Source: Phenylobacterium sp. Root700 (GTDB lineage Bacteria > Pseudomonadota > Alphaproteobacteria > Caulobacterales > Caulobacteraceae). From it: 64,000 bases of DNA. The stretch covers positions 66,622 to 130,621 of the forward strand of contig NZ_LMHT01000007.1 in assembly GCF_001429025.1 (NCBI RefSeq). The letters are read 5' to 3'. Position 1 is the first letter of the stretch; each line of letters starts with the position of its first letter. Positions 46,725 to 55,266 of the stretch are shown here, piece after piece. The translations under genes and the position numbers were made by a program. The notes beneath the pieces are model-generated. The model saw nothing but the letters and a program-made list of their open reading frames with translations, was not told the origin of the DNA and did not search any database.

Positions 46725-47684
46725 ATGATCAAGTCCCGCTTCGAAGCCTTCACCCCGGCTCGCATCGTCGTGAACAACCACGACCTCGCCGGCTGGAACA
46801 TCATCGTGACAGGCGGCGCCAGCGGCATCGGGGTGGAGACAGCCCGAGCCCTGGCCGGAGCCGGAGCCGACGTCATGCTGGCGGTCCGTGACCGCGTGGC
46901 GGGCGAGCGCGTCGCCGCCGAGATCAACCAGAGCATCGGCGCCGACCGCGTGCTGGCCGGGACCTTGGATCTGGCCAGCTTCGGCTCGGTCGGCTCGTTC
47001 GTCGACGCCTGGGGCGACCAGCCGCTGGACGTGCTGATCAACAATGCGGGCGTCATGGCCACGCCGCTGCTGCACACCGCCGAGGATCTGGAGCTGCAGA
47101 TCGGCACCAACCATTTCGGCCACTTCGCCCTGACCATGGGCCTGACCCGAGCGCTGATGAACGCCTCGGACGAGGACCGCCTGGCGCGCGTCGTTCAGCT
47201 TTCCTCGATCGGCCACCGGCGCAGCGGGATCAACTGGGACGACATCCACTACCGCACGCGGGCCTACGACAAGTGGGAGGCCTATGGTCAGTCGAAGACC
47301 GCCAACTCGCTGTTCGCCGTGGGTTACTCCGCGCGGTTCGAGGAACATGGCGTCACCGCCAACGCCGTCATGCCCGGCGGCATCATGACCCCGCTGCAGC
47401 GCTACCTTCCCAAGGAGGAGATGGTCGCTATGGGCTGGATGAATGAAGAGGGCGATATCCGCGAGGGCTTCAAGACCACTGAACAGGGCGCCTCGACCAG
47501 CGTCTGGGCGGCGGTCGGCGACGAGCTGGAAGGGATCGGCGGCCTCTATCTGGAAGACTGCCGTGAGGCCGGCCCCTGGACCAAGGAAGACCCGGTCCAC
47601 GGGGTGATGCCGCACGCCCTCGACCCGGAGAGCGCCGAGCGTCTGTGGGCGATCTCGGAAGAGACCACAGGGCTGGGTTCATAG
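46725..47684 (+). CDS. SDR family oxidoreductase (retinol dehydrogenase-like)
   Basis: A 319-residue short-chain dehydrogenase from ATG 46725. The NAD(P) loop TGGASGIGVETARAL, the NNAGVMATP segment, catalytic Ser in VQLSSIGHRRSG and YGQSKTANSLFAVGYS (Y-x3-K) are intact. The spacing and the Ile-rich start resemble the WW-oxidoreductase/retinol dehydrogenase group. It probably acts after the adjacent enoyl-CoA hydratase in an unknown catabolic route. Confidence 0.88.
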   Translation: MIKSRFEAFTPARIVVNNHDLAGWNIIVTGGASGIGVETARALAGAGADVMLAVRDRVAGERVAAEINQSIGADRVLAGTLDLASFGSVGSFVDAWGDQPLDVLINNAGVMATPLLHTAEDLELQIGTNHFGHFALTMGLTRALMNASDEDRLARVVQLSSIGHRRSGINWDDIHYRTRAYDKWEAYGQSKTANSLFAVGYSARFEEHGVTANAVMPGGIMTPLQRYLPKEEMVAMGWMNEEGDIREGFKTTEQGASTSVWAAVGDELEGIGGLYLEDCREAGPWTKEDPVHGVMPHALDPESAERLWAISEETTGLGS

Positions 47685-47708
47685 GCCTGAGGAGCGGGGC
47701 TTAGGTCC

Positions 47709-48053
47709 TCAGCGCTTGCGGCTCTTCGGCGCCTTGGCCCGCAAGGCGGCGTCCAGGGCCCTGGTGCTCCAGACCCGCATCTCGTCCGGGTCTTCGAGCG
47801 CGTCGAGCGGGACGCTCCAGTAGCTCATCGCCTTGTCGCCGCCGAACGGCTTGAAGGGCTCGCAGCCGGCCGCCTCGAAATCGGGGCGGCTGACCTCGTC
47901 CGCCTTGAAGTAGAGCCCGTCGTCGGCGATGAGGGCGAAGAACAGGTCATGCCGCGAGACGCCGACCCCGCCGAACATCCGGCGGTGGGTGATCCCGCCC
48001 AGGGGCGAGAGCTGTTCGAGCACATAGTCGAGAAAGTCGGGAGAGACGGGCAT
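47709..48053 (-). CDS. TfoX/Sxy N-terminal domain protein
   Basis: A 114-residue single-domain protein: FLDYVLEQLSPLGGITHRRMFGGVGVSRHDLFFALIADDGLYFKAD is the TfoX N-terminal domain. TfoX/Sxy regulates competence with CRP in gammaproteobacteria; stand-alone domains like this one in alphaproteobacteria have no known role. The C-terminal tail is basic (KAPKSRKR). Its ATG overlaps the ATG of the divergent acetyltransferase by two bases (CATG). Confidence 0.88.
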   Translation of the reverse strand: MPVSPDFLDYVLEQLSPLGGITHRRMFGGVGVSRHDLFFALIADDGLYFKADEVSRPDFEAAGCEPFKPFGGDKAMSYWSVPLDALEDPDEMRVWSTRALDAALRAKAPKSRKR

Positions 48054-48558
48054 GGGCCAGGAGAAGAGCGCCGCGGCGGCCGAGGTGCAAGTGCGGACCG
48101 CGACGCCCGCCGACGCCCCGCTGATCTACGGCTTCATCCGCGCGTTGGCCGAGTACGAAAAGCTGCTCGACGAGGTCGAGGCGAGCGAGGCCGATCTGGC
48201 CGGACACCTGTTCTGCGAGACGCCGCGGCTGTTCTGCGACATCGCCGAGGCGGACGGCGAGCCGGTCGGTTTCGCGATCTGGTTCTACAACTACTCGACC
48301 TTCAAAGGCCGTCACGGGATCTATCTGGAGGACCTGTTCGTGGTCCCGCAGGCGCGTGGGCTGGGGGCGGGCAAGGCCTTGCTGCGGGCGCTGGCGAAGC
48401 GCTGCGTGGCCCAGGGCCTGGCGCGCCTTGAGTGGTCCGTACTGGATTGGAACGCGCCCTCCATCGCCTTCTACGACTCGCTGGGCGCGGACGCGATGAA
48501 CGAGTGGATTACACGGCGAATGAGCGGCGAGCCCCTGAAGGCCCTGGCGGCCGGCTAG
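48052..48558 (+). CDS. GNAT acetyltransferase (diamine/SAT1-like)
   Basis: A 168-residue GNAT. RTATPADAPLIYGFIRALAEYEKLLDEV opens the fold, IYLEDLFVVPQARGLGAGKALLRALAKR is the acetyl-CoA motif A, and WSVLDWNAPSIAFYDSLGA is motif B. This arrangement is close to spermidine/thialysine acetyltransferases. Because its start codon overlaps that of the TfoX gene, its promoter must lie inside that gene. The end shares a CTAG with the convergent DUF3147 gene. Confidence 0.88.
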   Translation: MGQEKSAAAAEVQVRTATPADAPLIYGFIRALAEYEKLLDEVEASEADLAGHLFCETPRLFCDIAEADGEPVGFAIWFYNYSTFKGRHGIYLEDLFVVPQARGLGAGKALLRALAKRCVAQGLARLEWSVLDWNAPSIAFYDSLGADAMNEWITRRMSGEPLKALAAG

Positions 48559-48905
48559 AGCTTCAGCCCGAACTTCGGCCCGATCCAGGTCATGGCGAAG
48601 TAGAGCCCGATGGTCATGGCGCAGCCCATGGCCAGCGCCGCCCAGAATGGCGTCCCGCGCCGCAGCAGGGCCGGGATCAGCAGGAACATCGGCAGCGACG
48701 GCAGCACGAACCAGAAGGTCGCCTCGGCGTGGGCGGCCATGCGTTGAGCATCGCCCGTGTCGCGCCACAGCCAGATCATGCCGAGGATCGAAACCAGCGG
48801 CAGGGACGCCACCAAGGCTCCGAAACCCGGGTTGCGCTTGGCGATCTCGGAGACCGCCGCGATGATCGCGCCCGACAGCAACGCCTTGATGATCAGATAG
48901 GCCAA
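48555..48905 (-). CDS. DUF3147 family membrane protein
   Basis: A 116-residue protein with four membrane segments: MAYLIIKALLSGAIIAAVSEIAK, GALVASLPLVSILGMIWLW, ATFWFVLPSLPMFLLIPALL and FWAALAMGCAMTIGLYFAM. The RNPGFGALVASLP stretch is the family hallmark. Function is unknown. Confidence 0.85.
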   Translation of the reverse strand: MAYLIIKALLSGAIIAAVSEIAKRNPGFGALVASLPLVSILGMIWLWRDTGDAQRMAAHAEATFWFVLPSLPMFLLIPALLRRGTPFWAALAMGCAMTIGLYFAMTWIGPKFGLKL

Positions 48906-49012
48906 CCAGAATCCCCCAGGCTCAATCGCCGCGAACTTGCCGCGTGATACGCCGGGTGGCCGAGAGGATAAAGGCCGGTCATGAGGGATAGGCTCACGGC
49001 CTGCGCGGCGGG

Positions 49013-49564
49013 CTAGGCCAGGTCCGAGATCGCCAGGCGCAGGTTGGTGTCCAAGAGTTCGTCGGCCAAGGCGCCGTCAGGGACTGCGCGGGCCAGCATC
49101 AGGGCGCCGACCATGCGGGTGACGACGCTGAGCGCCTGCTCGCGACGATCAGGACCAGGCGGCAGGCGCGCCTCGACCGAGACGATCATCTGTTCGACCC
49201 CGGCGGCGAAGACGCTCTTCACGTCGCTCGATTGTCGGGCGACATCGCCGCCCAGGGCTGCGGCGGGGCAGCTCTTGCCCGGAGCCTCGCGCGCTGCCTG
49301 CGAGAGATAATGGGTGAGCATTTCGGGCAGGTCGCGGGCGCGTTCGCGGTGGCCGGCCATGGTCGCAAAGGCGCTGCCTAACGCCTCGGCGGCCAACGCC
49401 TCCTTGGACTTGAAGTGATTGTAGAAACCGCCGTGGGTGAAGCCCGCCGCCTTGGTCAGGTCCCCGACGCTGACCCCGTCGAAGCCGCGTTCGCGAAAGA
49501 GGCTGGAGGCCGCGCCGACGATCCGTTCGCGGTTCTCGCCAGCCTGCGTCTTGGTGATCTTCAT
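49013..49564 (-). CDS. TetR/AcrR family transcriptional regulator
   Basis: A 183-residue regulator: the HTH spans about residues 8-55 (RERIVGAASSLFRERGFDGVSVGDLTKAAGFTHGGFYNHFKSKEAL). The ligand domain resembles the NemR/AcuR-like group with a Cys in PGKSCPAAALGGD that could sense electrophiles. A perfect 19-base inverted repeat lies 30 bases upstream of its ATG, between it and the divergent tautomerase gene. Confidence 0.92.
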   Translation of the reverse strand: MKITKTQAGENRERIVGAASSLFRERGFDGVSVGDLTKAAGFTHGGFYNHFKSKEALAAEALGSAFATMAGHRERARDLPEMLTHYLSQAAREAPGKSCPAAALGGDVARQSSDVKSVFAAGVEQMIVSVEARLPPGPDRREQALSVVTRMVGALMLARAVPDGALADELLDTNLRLAISDLA

Positions 49565-49593
49565 GGCTTGCCTCTTGACGATCTGTCGGACTC

Positions 49594-49612
49594 AATGATG
49601 ATTATCATCATT
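49594..49612. promoter_or_regulatory. TetR operator
   Basis: A perfect inverted repeat AATGATGA-TTA-TCATCATT lies between the divergent TetR and tautomerase genes. It is the only AT-rich stretch of the intergenic region and probably overlaps both promoters. Binding is inferred. Confidence 0.75.
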
Positions 49613-49658
49613 GTTGAAGTCAAGGCGGCGCTGTAGCCGCCGTTCAAGGAGCCGTTCG

Positions 49659-50093
49659 ATGCCGCTTTGGAAAATCTATCATCCGGTCGGGGCGTTCAGC
49701 GCCGAGCAGAAGAAGGGCCTGTCGGAGGCGATCACCGGGCTCTACGCCCGCCTGCCGAAGTTCTATGTGGGCGTGGTGTTCCAGGAGGTCGCCGCGGACT
49801 CGTTCTATGTGGGTGGCGAGCCGGCGGACAATTTCGTGCGCATCTGGGTGGACCACATCGCCCGCACCCTGCCGACCGCCGAGGCGCGGACCTGGTGGAT
49901 CGGCCAGTGCGACGCGGCGCTGGCCCCCTATATCGGCGAGCGTGGGTTCTCCTGGGAGTTCCACATCGACGAGACCTCGTACGAACTCTGGTCGATCGAG
50001 GGGCATCGCCCGCCGTTGCCAAACACCGATGACGAGAAGCGCTGGGTCGCCGAGAACAAGCCGAGTCCGGTCGGACCGCGTGAGCTCGCCTGA
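49659..50093 (+). CDS. Tautomerase superfamily protein (Tautomerase_3, cis-CaaD-like)
   Basis: A 144-residue protein starting MPLWKIYHPVGAFS, so Pro would be the N-terminal residue after Met removal, as in the catalytic base of 4-oxalocrotonate tautomerases. The length is two fused beta-alpha-beta units as in cis-CaaD/Cg10062, with LPKFYVGVVFQEV and FVRIWVDHIAR carrying the expected Arg. It may act on halogenated or oxo acids. It is divergent from, and likely repressed by, the TetR gene. Confidence 0.85.
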   Translation: MPLWKIYHPVGAFSAEQKKGLSEAITGLYARLPKFYVGVVFQEVAADSFYVGGEPADNFVRIWVDHIARTLPTAEARTWWIGQCDAALAPYIGERGFSWEFHIDETSYELWSIEGHRPPLPNTDDEKRWVAENKPSPVGPRELA

Positions 50094-50179
50094 GCACAGC
50101 GCGCCTTAGGACGCCGAAAATCGGAGTTGATCTCTGCTTCGCTCGCCCCTCAAGGTTGTGCAGCCTAAGGGAGAGAAAG

Positions 50180-50659
50180 ATGAAACAGATCGTTGTCGTC
50201 GCCGTCTTCGCCTTGCTTGCGTCTGCCTGTGATTCTGGAGCCAACAAGGACGCCCAGAAGGTCGCCGGTGTTCTGACCGGTGACTCCAAGGGCGCGGCTT
50301 CGGACAATCCGATCTGCAAACTGTTCAAGCCGGGCGAACTGGAGGCCTACGCTGGCGAAGCGCTCAACGCCGGTGGCAATGCGGGGCTGGGCTACGCCTG
50401 CCAGTGGACCGCCAAGGACGGCGAGGGCAATGTGATGGTGACGATCGTTGGCGCCGACGACGCCGAGATCCCGAGCCTCGCGCCCGGCTTCCGCAAGCTA
50501 CCCGACATCGGAACTCGCGGCTTTGTCGTCAACGACATGGGCTGGGCGGCCGGCGCGGTTCGCGGCAAGGACTTCGTGAAGGTCTCGATCTCTGGTCCGA
50601 AAGCCTCGGACGCCACCGCGATCGCGCTCCTCAAGGAAACTCTGAAGCGACAGCCCTGA
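50180..50659 (+). CDS. Putative lipoprotein, function unknown
   Basis: A 159-residue protein from ATG 50180, which follows GGGAGAGAAA. The signal sequence MKQIVVVAVFALLASAC carries a lipobox-like ASAC with Cys 17, so membrane anchoring is likely, though the -3 Ala is suboptimal. The mature domain has CKLFKPGELEAYAGEAL, YACQWTAKDGEGNVMVTIV and GFRKLPDIGTRGFVVNDMGW. It shows a beta-rich layout reminiscent of DUF3558-like lipoproteins. There is no clue from neighbours. Confidence 0.72.
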   Translation: MKQIVVVAVFALLASACDSGANKDAQKVAGVLTGDSKGAASDNPICKLFKPGELEAYAGEALNAGGNAGLGYACQWTAKDGEGNVMVTIVGADDAEIPSLAPGFRKLPDIGTRGFVVNDMGWAAGAVRGKDFVKVSISGPKASDATAIALLKETLKRQP

Positions 50660-50687
50660 TGCGGGCGGGCCAGGCGCGAGGGCCTTC

Positions 50688-51086
50688 CTAGACCGAGATG
50701 TCGATGATCATCGGCTTGGCCGGTTCGCCGCGCTTGGCGGCTTCGGCGGTCTCGGTCTTGAGCGCCTCTTCCATGGCCTCCTTCACGCGGCGGGCGACCT
50801 CGTCCTCGATGGCCGAGGGTTCGGCGTCGGGGGAGGAGGCCATGACCTCGGCGCGGACCTTCTCGCGCAGCTTTTCGAGCTTCTGTTCCTGAGCCCAGGC
50901 GTAGATCCCCTTCTCACGGATCTCGTCGAGGAGGGCGTGCTGGCTGGACTTGGCGGCCTCGGCCTTGCGCTCGGCCTCGGCGGCCGCGGAGGGTTTTGCC
51001 GAGTCGGTTTTGCCGATCTGGCCGATCTTGCTCAGCGGATCGGCGGAGAAAAGGCTGTTGGCGAGGCTGGAACCGCCGACTTGCAT
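50688..51086 (-). CDS. Hypothetical charged coiled-coil protein
   Basis: A 132-residue protein from ATG 51086. After a short Ser/Gly-rich start (MQVGGSSLANSLFSADPLSK) it is almost entirely charged helix (EAERKAEAAKSSQHALLDEI, AWAQEQKLEKLREKVRAEV, DEVARRVKEAMEEALKTE). It ends in the hydrophobic peptide PMIIDISV. It has no signal peptide. I do not recognise a family. It is divergent from a GNAT gene. Confidence 0.68.
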   Translation of the reverse strand: MQVGGSSLANSLFSADPLSKIGQIGKTDSAKPSAAAEAERKAEAAKSSQHALLDEIREKGIYAWAQEQKLEKLREKVRAEVMASSPDAEPSAIEDEVARRVKEAMEEALKTETAEAAKRGEPAKPMIIDISV

Positions 51087-51156
51087 GCGAACACTCCCTA
51101 GGTCGATTAGAGTGGAGCAAAGGCTGGGCCAACCAGCGGTAGCGGAGGAGAACGCC

Positions 51157-51759
51157 ATGAGCGCGCCACCCAAGACGGTGCTGCAGGCCACCCCGGAAGA
51201 GGAGGCCGCGATTCGCGCCGCCGTGCGCGGGGCGGGCGGCGAGGGCCTCGTCGTCGCCGGACCCCAGCACGTGGCCGGCCTAACGAGACTGCTGGCCGAC
51301 CCTAAGGTCTCCGATCCGATCTACGACCTGCCCCGGCCGATCACCGAAGAAAGCGTCGGCCGCTGGATCGAGCAGAGCGAGGCGCTGCGCCAGAAGGGCG
51401 AATGCCTGCTGACCGTATCGCTGGACGAGGCCGGCGAGGTGGCGGGTTACTCACGCTTCACGGTCTGGCCGGACCGCTCGTCGGCGGAGATCGCCGGCGC
51501 GCGGCGCGCGGATCAGCAGAACAGCGGCCAGGGCCGGACCGGCGTCGGGCGATCCACCGCCTTCATGTTCGAAATCCTGGGCGTGCGGCTGATCGGGCTG
51601 ACCGCCGCGCTGGACAATGTGCGCTCGGCCGCCGCCATCGACGGGGCGGGTTTCGAGCGGAAGGGGGAGCGCGAAAGCGTCCGACCCGACGGCTCGATCC
51701 GCCGCTCGATCTACTGGGAGATGACCCGCGACCAGTGGACGCGGCTGCACCGGCTGTAG
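51157..51759 (+). CDS. GNAT-like acetyltransferase
   Basis: A 200-residue protein from ATG 51157 (GGAGGAGAA upstream). LTVSLDEAGEVAGYSRFTVWPDRSSAEIAGARRADQQNSG and TGVGRSTAFMFEILGVRLIGLTAALDNVRSAAAIDGAGFERKGERES fit the GNAT core, with a weak acetyl-CoA loop. The N-terminal 60 residues are extra. The substrate is unknown, and motif A is poor, so the assignment is moderate. Confidence 0.75.
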   Translation: MSAPPKTVLQATPEEEAAIRAAVRGAGGEGLVVAGPQHVAGLTRLLADPKVSDPIYDLPRPITEESVGRWIEQSEALRQKGECLLTVSLDEAGEVAGYSRFTVWPDRSSAEIAGARRADQQNSGQGRTGVGRSTAFMFEILGVRLIGLTAALDNVRSAAAIDGAGFERKGERESVRPDGSIRRSIYWEMTRDQWTRLHRL

Positions 51760-51769
51760 CGCCGACACG

Positions 51770-51801
51770 AAAACGGCGGCGGCCCCGAGGGACCGCCGCC
51801 G
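51770..51801 (-). terminator. Intrinsic terminator of the SDR gene
   Basis: A nine-base stem CGGCGGCGG / CCGCCGCCG with a ten-base loop is followed, on the minus strand, by TTTTC. It lies 30 bases beyond the SDR stop codon. Confidence 0.7.
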
Positions 51802-51830
51802 CCAAGATCGTCACCGACCGATGTCGGGTC

Positions 51831-52769
51831 TTAGCCGGCCGTGGCCGGCGCAGCCGCCGCGCCGCCTTGGCTGGCGGGAGCCGGACGCGAGAGCGGGAAG
51901 AACTTGTCGGCCATGGCGGGCATGGCTTCCGACAGGATGGTGTCGACGCTCCAGCCCGAGTCCTTGGTCTCGGTCGCGATCGGACGGGGCTGGCTGTAGA
52001 GGGTGATCGTTTCGCCCGAGGCGCCGAAGATCTGGCCCGAGATGTGGGCCGCGGCCGGGGTCACCAGGGCCACCGACAGGCGGGCCGGCTGGTCGGCGCG
52101 GATCTTCTCGGCCATCACCGCGCGGCGGGCCGCGGCGGCTTCGTCCTTCACCGGCACCGACTGGGTCATGCGGGTCCAGGCGATCGGGGCCAGGCAGTTG
52201 GAGCGGATGTTGTTGCGCGCGCCTTCCATGGCGATGATCCGCGACATGCCGGCGATACCCATCTTGGCCGCGCCGTAATTGGCCTGGCCGATGTTGCCCA
52301 GCAGTCCCGAGGTCGAGGTGAAGAACATGTAGGCGCCGTCGTTCTGCTCACGGAACAGCTCGATGGTCGCGCGGGCCACGTTGAACGAACCGCGCATGTG
52401 GACGGCGATGACGGCGTCCCATTCGGCTTCGGTCATCTTGTGGAACATCACGTCGCGCAGGATGCCGGCCGGATTGATCACGGCGTGCAGACCGCCGAAT
52501 TCCTTCTTGGCCTGCTCGACCATGCCGTAGACGGCGTCGAGGTCGGTGACGCTGTCGGAGTTCGAGACCGCTTCGCCGCCAGCGGCGCGGATTTCCTGGG
52601 CGACCTGTTCGGCCGGACCCGCCGAGCCTTCGTCGCCGCCGGCCAGACTGCCGCCGAGATCGTTGACGACGACTTTCGCGCCTTCTTGCGCCGCGATCAG
52701 CGCGCAATCACGGCCAATGCCGTTGCCGCCTCCGGTAACCAATACAACCTTGCCTGAAAGAGCGCCCAT
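51831..52769 (-). CDS. SDR family dehydrogenase (multifunctional-enzyme-like 3-hydroxyacyl-CoA dehydrogenase)
   Basis: A 312-residue SDR. VVLVTGGGNGIGRDCALIAAQEGAKVVVNDLGG binds NAD(P), and ANYGAAKMGIAGMSRIIAMEG holds Tyr and Lys. The sequence resembles the (3R)-hydroxyacyl-CoA dehydrogenase domain of peroxisomal-type multifunctional enzymes. The usual NNAG is NPAG (P100), an unusual change in a structural turn. The tail is Ala/Pro-rich. It is 32 bases downstream of the MFS gene on the same strand. Confidence 0.88.
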   Translation of the reverse strand: MGALSGKVVLVTGGGNGIGRDCALIAAQEGAKVVVNDLGGSLAGGDEGSAGPAEQVAQEIRAAGGEAVSNSDSVTDLDAVYGMVEQAKKEFGGLHAVINPAGILRDVMFHKMTEAEWDAVIAVHMRGSFNVARATIELFREQNDGAYMFFTSTSGLLGNIGQANYGAAKMGIAGMSRIIAMEGARNNIRSNCLAPIAWTRMTQSVPVKDEAAAARRAVMAEKIRADQPARLSVALVTPAAAHISGQIFGASGETITLYSQPRPIATETKDSGWSVDTILSEAMPAMADKFFPLSRPAPASQGGAAAAPATAG

Positions 52770-52801
52770 GAACCTATCTCCCTAAAAGAATACCTTGTTT
52801 G

Positions 52802-54064
52802 TTATTCGAGCCGGTCAGCCTTGCGCAAGGCGGGAAACAGTTTGGCCCAGGCGCCGGTGACGATCAGCGCGCCGACACCGCCGAAGATCGCCGCGCCTAC
52901 CGGGCCGAAGAACCGCGCCACCACGCCGCTCTCGAACTCGCCCAACTCGTTGGAAGCCCCGATGAACAGCGACGACACCGCCGCCACCCGGCCGCGCATC
53001 TGGTCGGGCGTGACGATCTGGATCAGGGTCTGGCGGACATAGACGCTCAGCATGTCCGCGCCGCCCAGCACGGCCAGGGCGAACACCGACAGCGGCAGGG
53101 ATTTCGACAGGCCAAAGACGACGGTGGCGGCGCCGAAAACCGCCACGCCGGCGAACATGATCAGGCCCGCATGCCGGCGGATCGGGTAGCTGGCCAGCAC
53201 CACGGCCACCAGGGTCGCACCGATCGCCGGGCCGGCGCGCAGGATGCCGAACCCCTCCGGCCCCACATGCAGGACGTCGCGGGCGAACACCGGCAACAGG
53301 GCGGTGGCCCCGCCCAGCAGCACGGCGAACATGTCGAGCGAGATGGCTCCGAACACGATCTTGTTGGTCCAGGTGTAGACCAGCCCTTCCTTGATCAGCG
53401 CCCAGCGCGAACCGGCCTGGGCCACCGGCTTGGCGTTACCCTTGATCAGGAACACGCAGATCGCGGCCAGCACGTAGAGGCAGGTGGTGACGCTGTAGGA
53501 CAGGCCGGTCGAGTGGGTCAGCAGCAGGCCGCCGATCGCCGGCCCGACGATAGAGCCGCCCTGCCAGGCCAGTGAATTCCAGGCGATGGCGCGCGGCAGC
53601 AGGCTCTTGGGCACCAGCATTGGTCCAAGCGCCGTGGAGGAGGGGCCCATGAAGGCCCGGCTGGCGCCGAACAGGCCAGACAGCACCAGCAGCAGCGGGA
53701 TCGAGGCGAAGTGGAAGATCGCGGCGGCGGCCAGGACGACGGCGGTGGTGATCTCGCCGGCGTAGCAGATCAGCAGCACCTTGCGCCGGTCGTGCCGATC
53801 GGCGGTCTCGCCGGCGAACGGCGACAGCAGCAGCACCGGGATGAAGGCCGCCAGCCCGATCATGCCGACATAGAAGGCCGACTGCTTCACATCCATGGTT
53901 TCGCGGGCCACGGCGTACATCTGCCAGCCCAGCGCCACGCTCTGGATCTGGACGCCCAGGGTCGCGGCGACGCGGGCGGTCCAGAACTTCACATAGTCGG
54001 TGCGCTTGAGGAGGTCGCGGATGGAGACGGGCTGGTCGGGCTCGGGGAGGAAGGCGTCGGTCAT
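52802..54064 (-). CDS. MFS transporter (DHA3-like)
   Basis: A 420-residue major facilitator protein with about twelve membrane helices. The loop 2-3 motif appears as GETADRHDRRKVL, and LVPKSLLPRAIAWNSLAWQGGSIVGPAIGGLLL is typical of the DHA3/enterobactin-exporter group. It likely exports a small molecule; the substrate is unknown. It is probably co-transcribed with the SDR gene downstream. Confidence 0.9.
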   Translation of the reverse strand: MTDAFLPEPDQPVSIRDLLKRTDYVKFWTARVAATLGVQIQSVALGWQMYAVARETMDVKQSAFYVGMIGLAAFIPVLLLSPFAGETADRHDRRKVLLICYAGEITTAVVLAAAAIFHFASIPLLLVLSGLFGASRAFMGPSSTALGPMLVPKSLLPRAIAWNSLAWQGGSIVGPAIGGLLLTHSTGLSYSVTTCLYVLAAICVFLIKGNAKPVAQAGSRWALIKEGLVYTWTNKIVFGAISLDMFAVLLGGATALLPVFARDVLHVGPEGFGILRAGPAIGATLVAVVLASYPIRRHAGLIMFAGVAVFGAATVVFGLSKSLPLSVFALAVLGGADMLSVYVRQTLIQIVTPDQMRGRVAAVSSLFIGASNELGEFESGVVARFFGPVGAAIFGGVGALIVTGAWAKLFPALRKADRLE

Positions 54065-54113
54065 GGGCGCGGCAACTTGGGGCGCCGGGGCGCGCGTAGC
54101 AATGGCGCGGAAG

Positions 54114-55007
54114 CTAGACCGTCAGAGCCAGCCGGCGGGCCTGCGCCTCCGCGGCGCTGAAGTAGACCAGGCCGTCGCCCCAGTCGTGGACCACCGCATC
54201 GGCCGGCGGCTTGGCCGCTTCGCCGCAGAGGAACGCCAGCTCCTTGGCGGTCAGCACGCCCCAGCGCGCGAGCGCCTGGTCCGGGGTCGGATCAGGGCGC
54301 GGGTCGGCCGTGGCGCCGGGCAGGGCGGCCTCAAGGCCCGCGACATAGTCCTCATAGGGAACCCAGCCGGCCACGGTGTGCTCGCCGCCGGGCCCCTTGA
54401 AGATCAGGGTCGGCAGGGCGTAGCGGTCGTGGCCCTCGGAATGCTTCAGCTCGCCGTTCATCGGGCTGTCGTGCTTGAGGTTGCGCACATAGTCGTTGGG
54501 GCGGCGGGTCTCCTCCCAATCGGCGCGATAGGCGGCCGCGACCTCGGGGCGCTGCTGGTCGGCGCGCCAGCGGGCGTGATCGAGACCCGGCACGCCCTGG
54601 GTCGCCGCCTCGAACTCGTCGGGGGTCTGCGGACCCAGGCCGAAGATGAAGACCTGCTCGCGGAACCGGCGCAGCACAGCATCGGCGACGTCCTGGCCCT
54701 GCAGTTCGGCGGCCTTCACCGCCGCGCCGGCCGGATCGGTCGATTGCAGCATCAGCCGCATCGGGTTGGGATAGGGCATGTCGGTCAGCCGCCAGACACG
54801 TTTCCAGTAGGCCCGCATGGGTTCGGCGGCGCTGACGCGGTCCCAGTCGTCCTTGCCGGTGGCGGCGTCGCCGACCAGCCCGCCCATCACCTTGCGCCAA
54901 GCCAGGTGGTGGCCGTGGCGCCAGTCGAGCCGCCGCAGCAGCGGCTCGGCGCCCCAGGCCGTGGAGCAGACCAGGTCGGTGTATTCGACGACTTCGATGC
55001 GTTCCAT
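54114..55007 (-). CDS. DsbA-fold (FrnE-like) protein without a second active-site Cys
   Basis: A 297-residue thioredoxin-like protein from ATG 55007. The fold begins IEVVEYTDLVCSTAWGAEPLLRRLDW, where the usual C-x-x-C is C14-S-T-A17. A cis-Pro loop appears later (YALPTLIFKGPGG). About 50 C-terminal residues form an extra domain (PDQALARWGVLTAKELAFLCGE). With one Cys it is unlikely to be an oxidase; a glutathione-linked isomerase or transferase role is possible. It has no signal peptide, so it is cytoplasmic. Confidence 0.8.
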   Translation of the reverse strand: MERIEVVEYTDLVCSTAWGAEPLLRRLDWRHGHHLAWRKVMGGLVGDAATGKDDWDRVSAAEPMRAYWKRVWRLTDMPYPNPMRLMLQSTDPAGAAVKAAELQGQDVADAVLRRFREQVFIFGLGPQTPDEFEAATQGVPGLDHARWRADQQRPEVAAAYRADWEETRRPNDYVRNLKHDSPMNGELKHSEGHDRYALPTLIFKGPGGEHTVAGWVPYEDYVAGLEAALPGATADPRPDPTPDQALARWGVLTAKELAFLCGEAAKPPADAVVHDWGDGLVYFSAAEAQARRLALTV

Positions 55008-55266
55008 GGCGGGTCTCCCGGCGGCTGTGCCGGCAGCCTTGACCCGAGGGGTGGGCTTGGCAAGGCGAAAGCCGCGGCGCAAAGCGAGATTGACCTGCGC
55101 CTGTCATGGCCTTATGCGCCGCGCCTTCTAGTGAATTGATCGGAACGACGTCCATGCGACGCCAACGACGAACCGAGCGCGCCAGCCGCGCCAACTGAGC
55201 CTCCGTCCCGCAGCGCTGCACGCGCGGCGACGGATCCTTTAGTCCCCGTCGTTCGCAAAGCCGCTC

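Noticed and set aside
55154-55198. A tiny Arg-rich frame in the gap before the YhbS-like gene
   Set aside because: Fourteen codons, no ribosome site, no conservation evidence.
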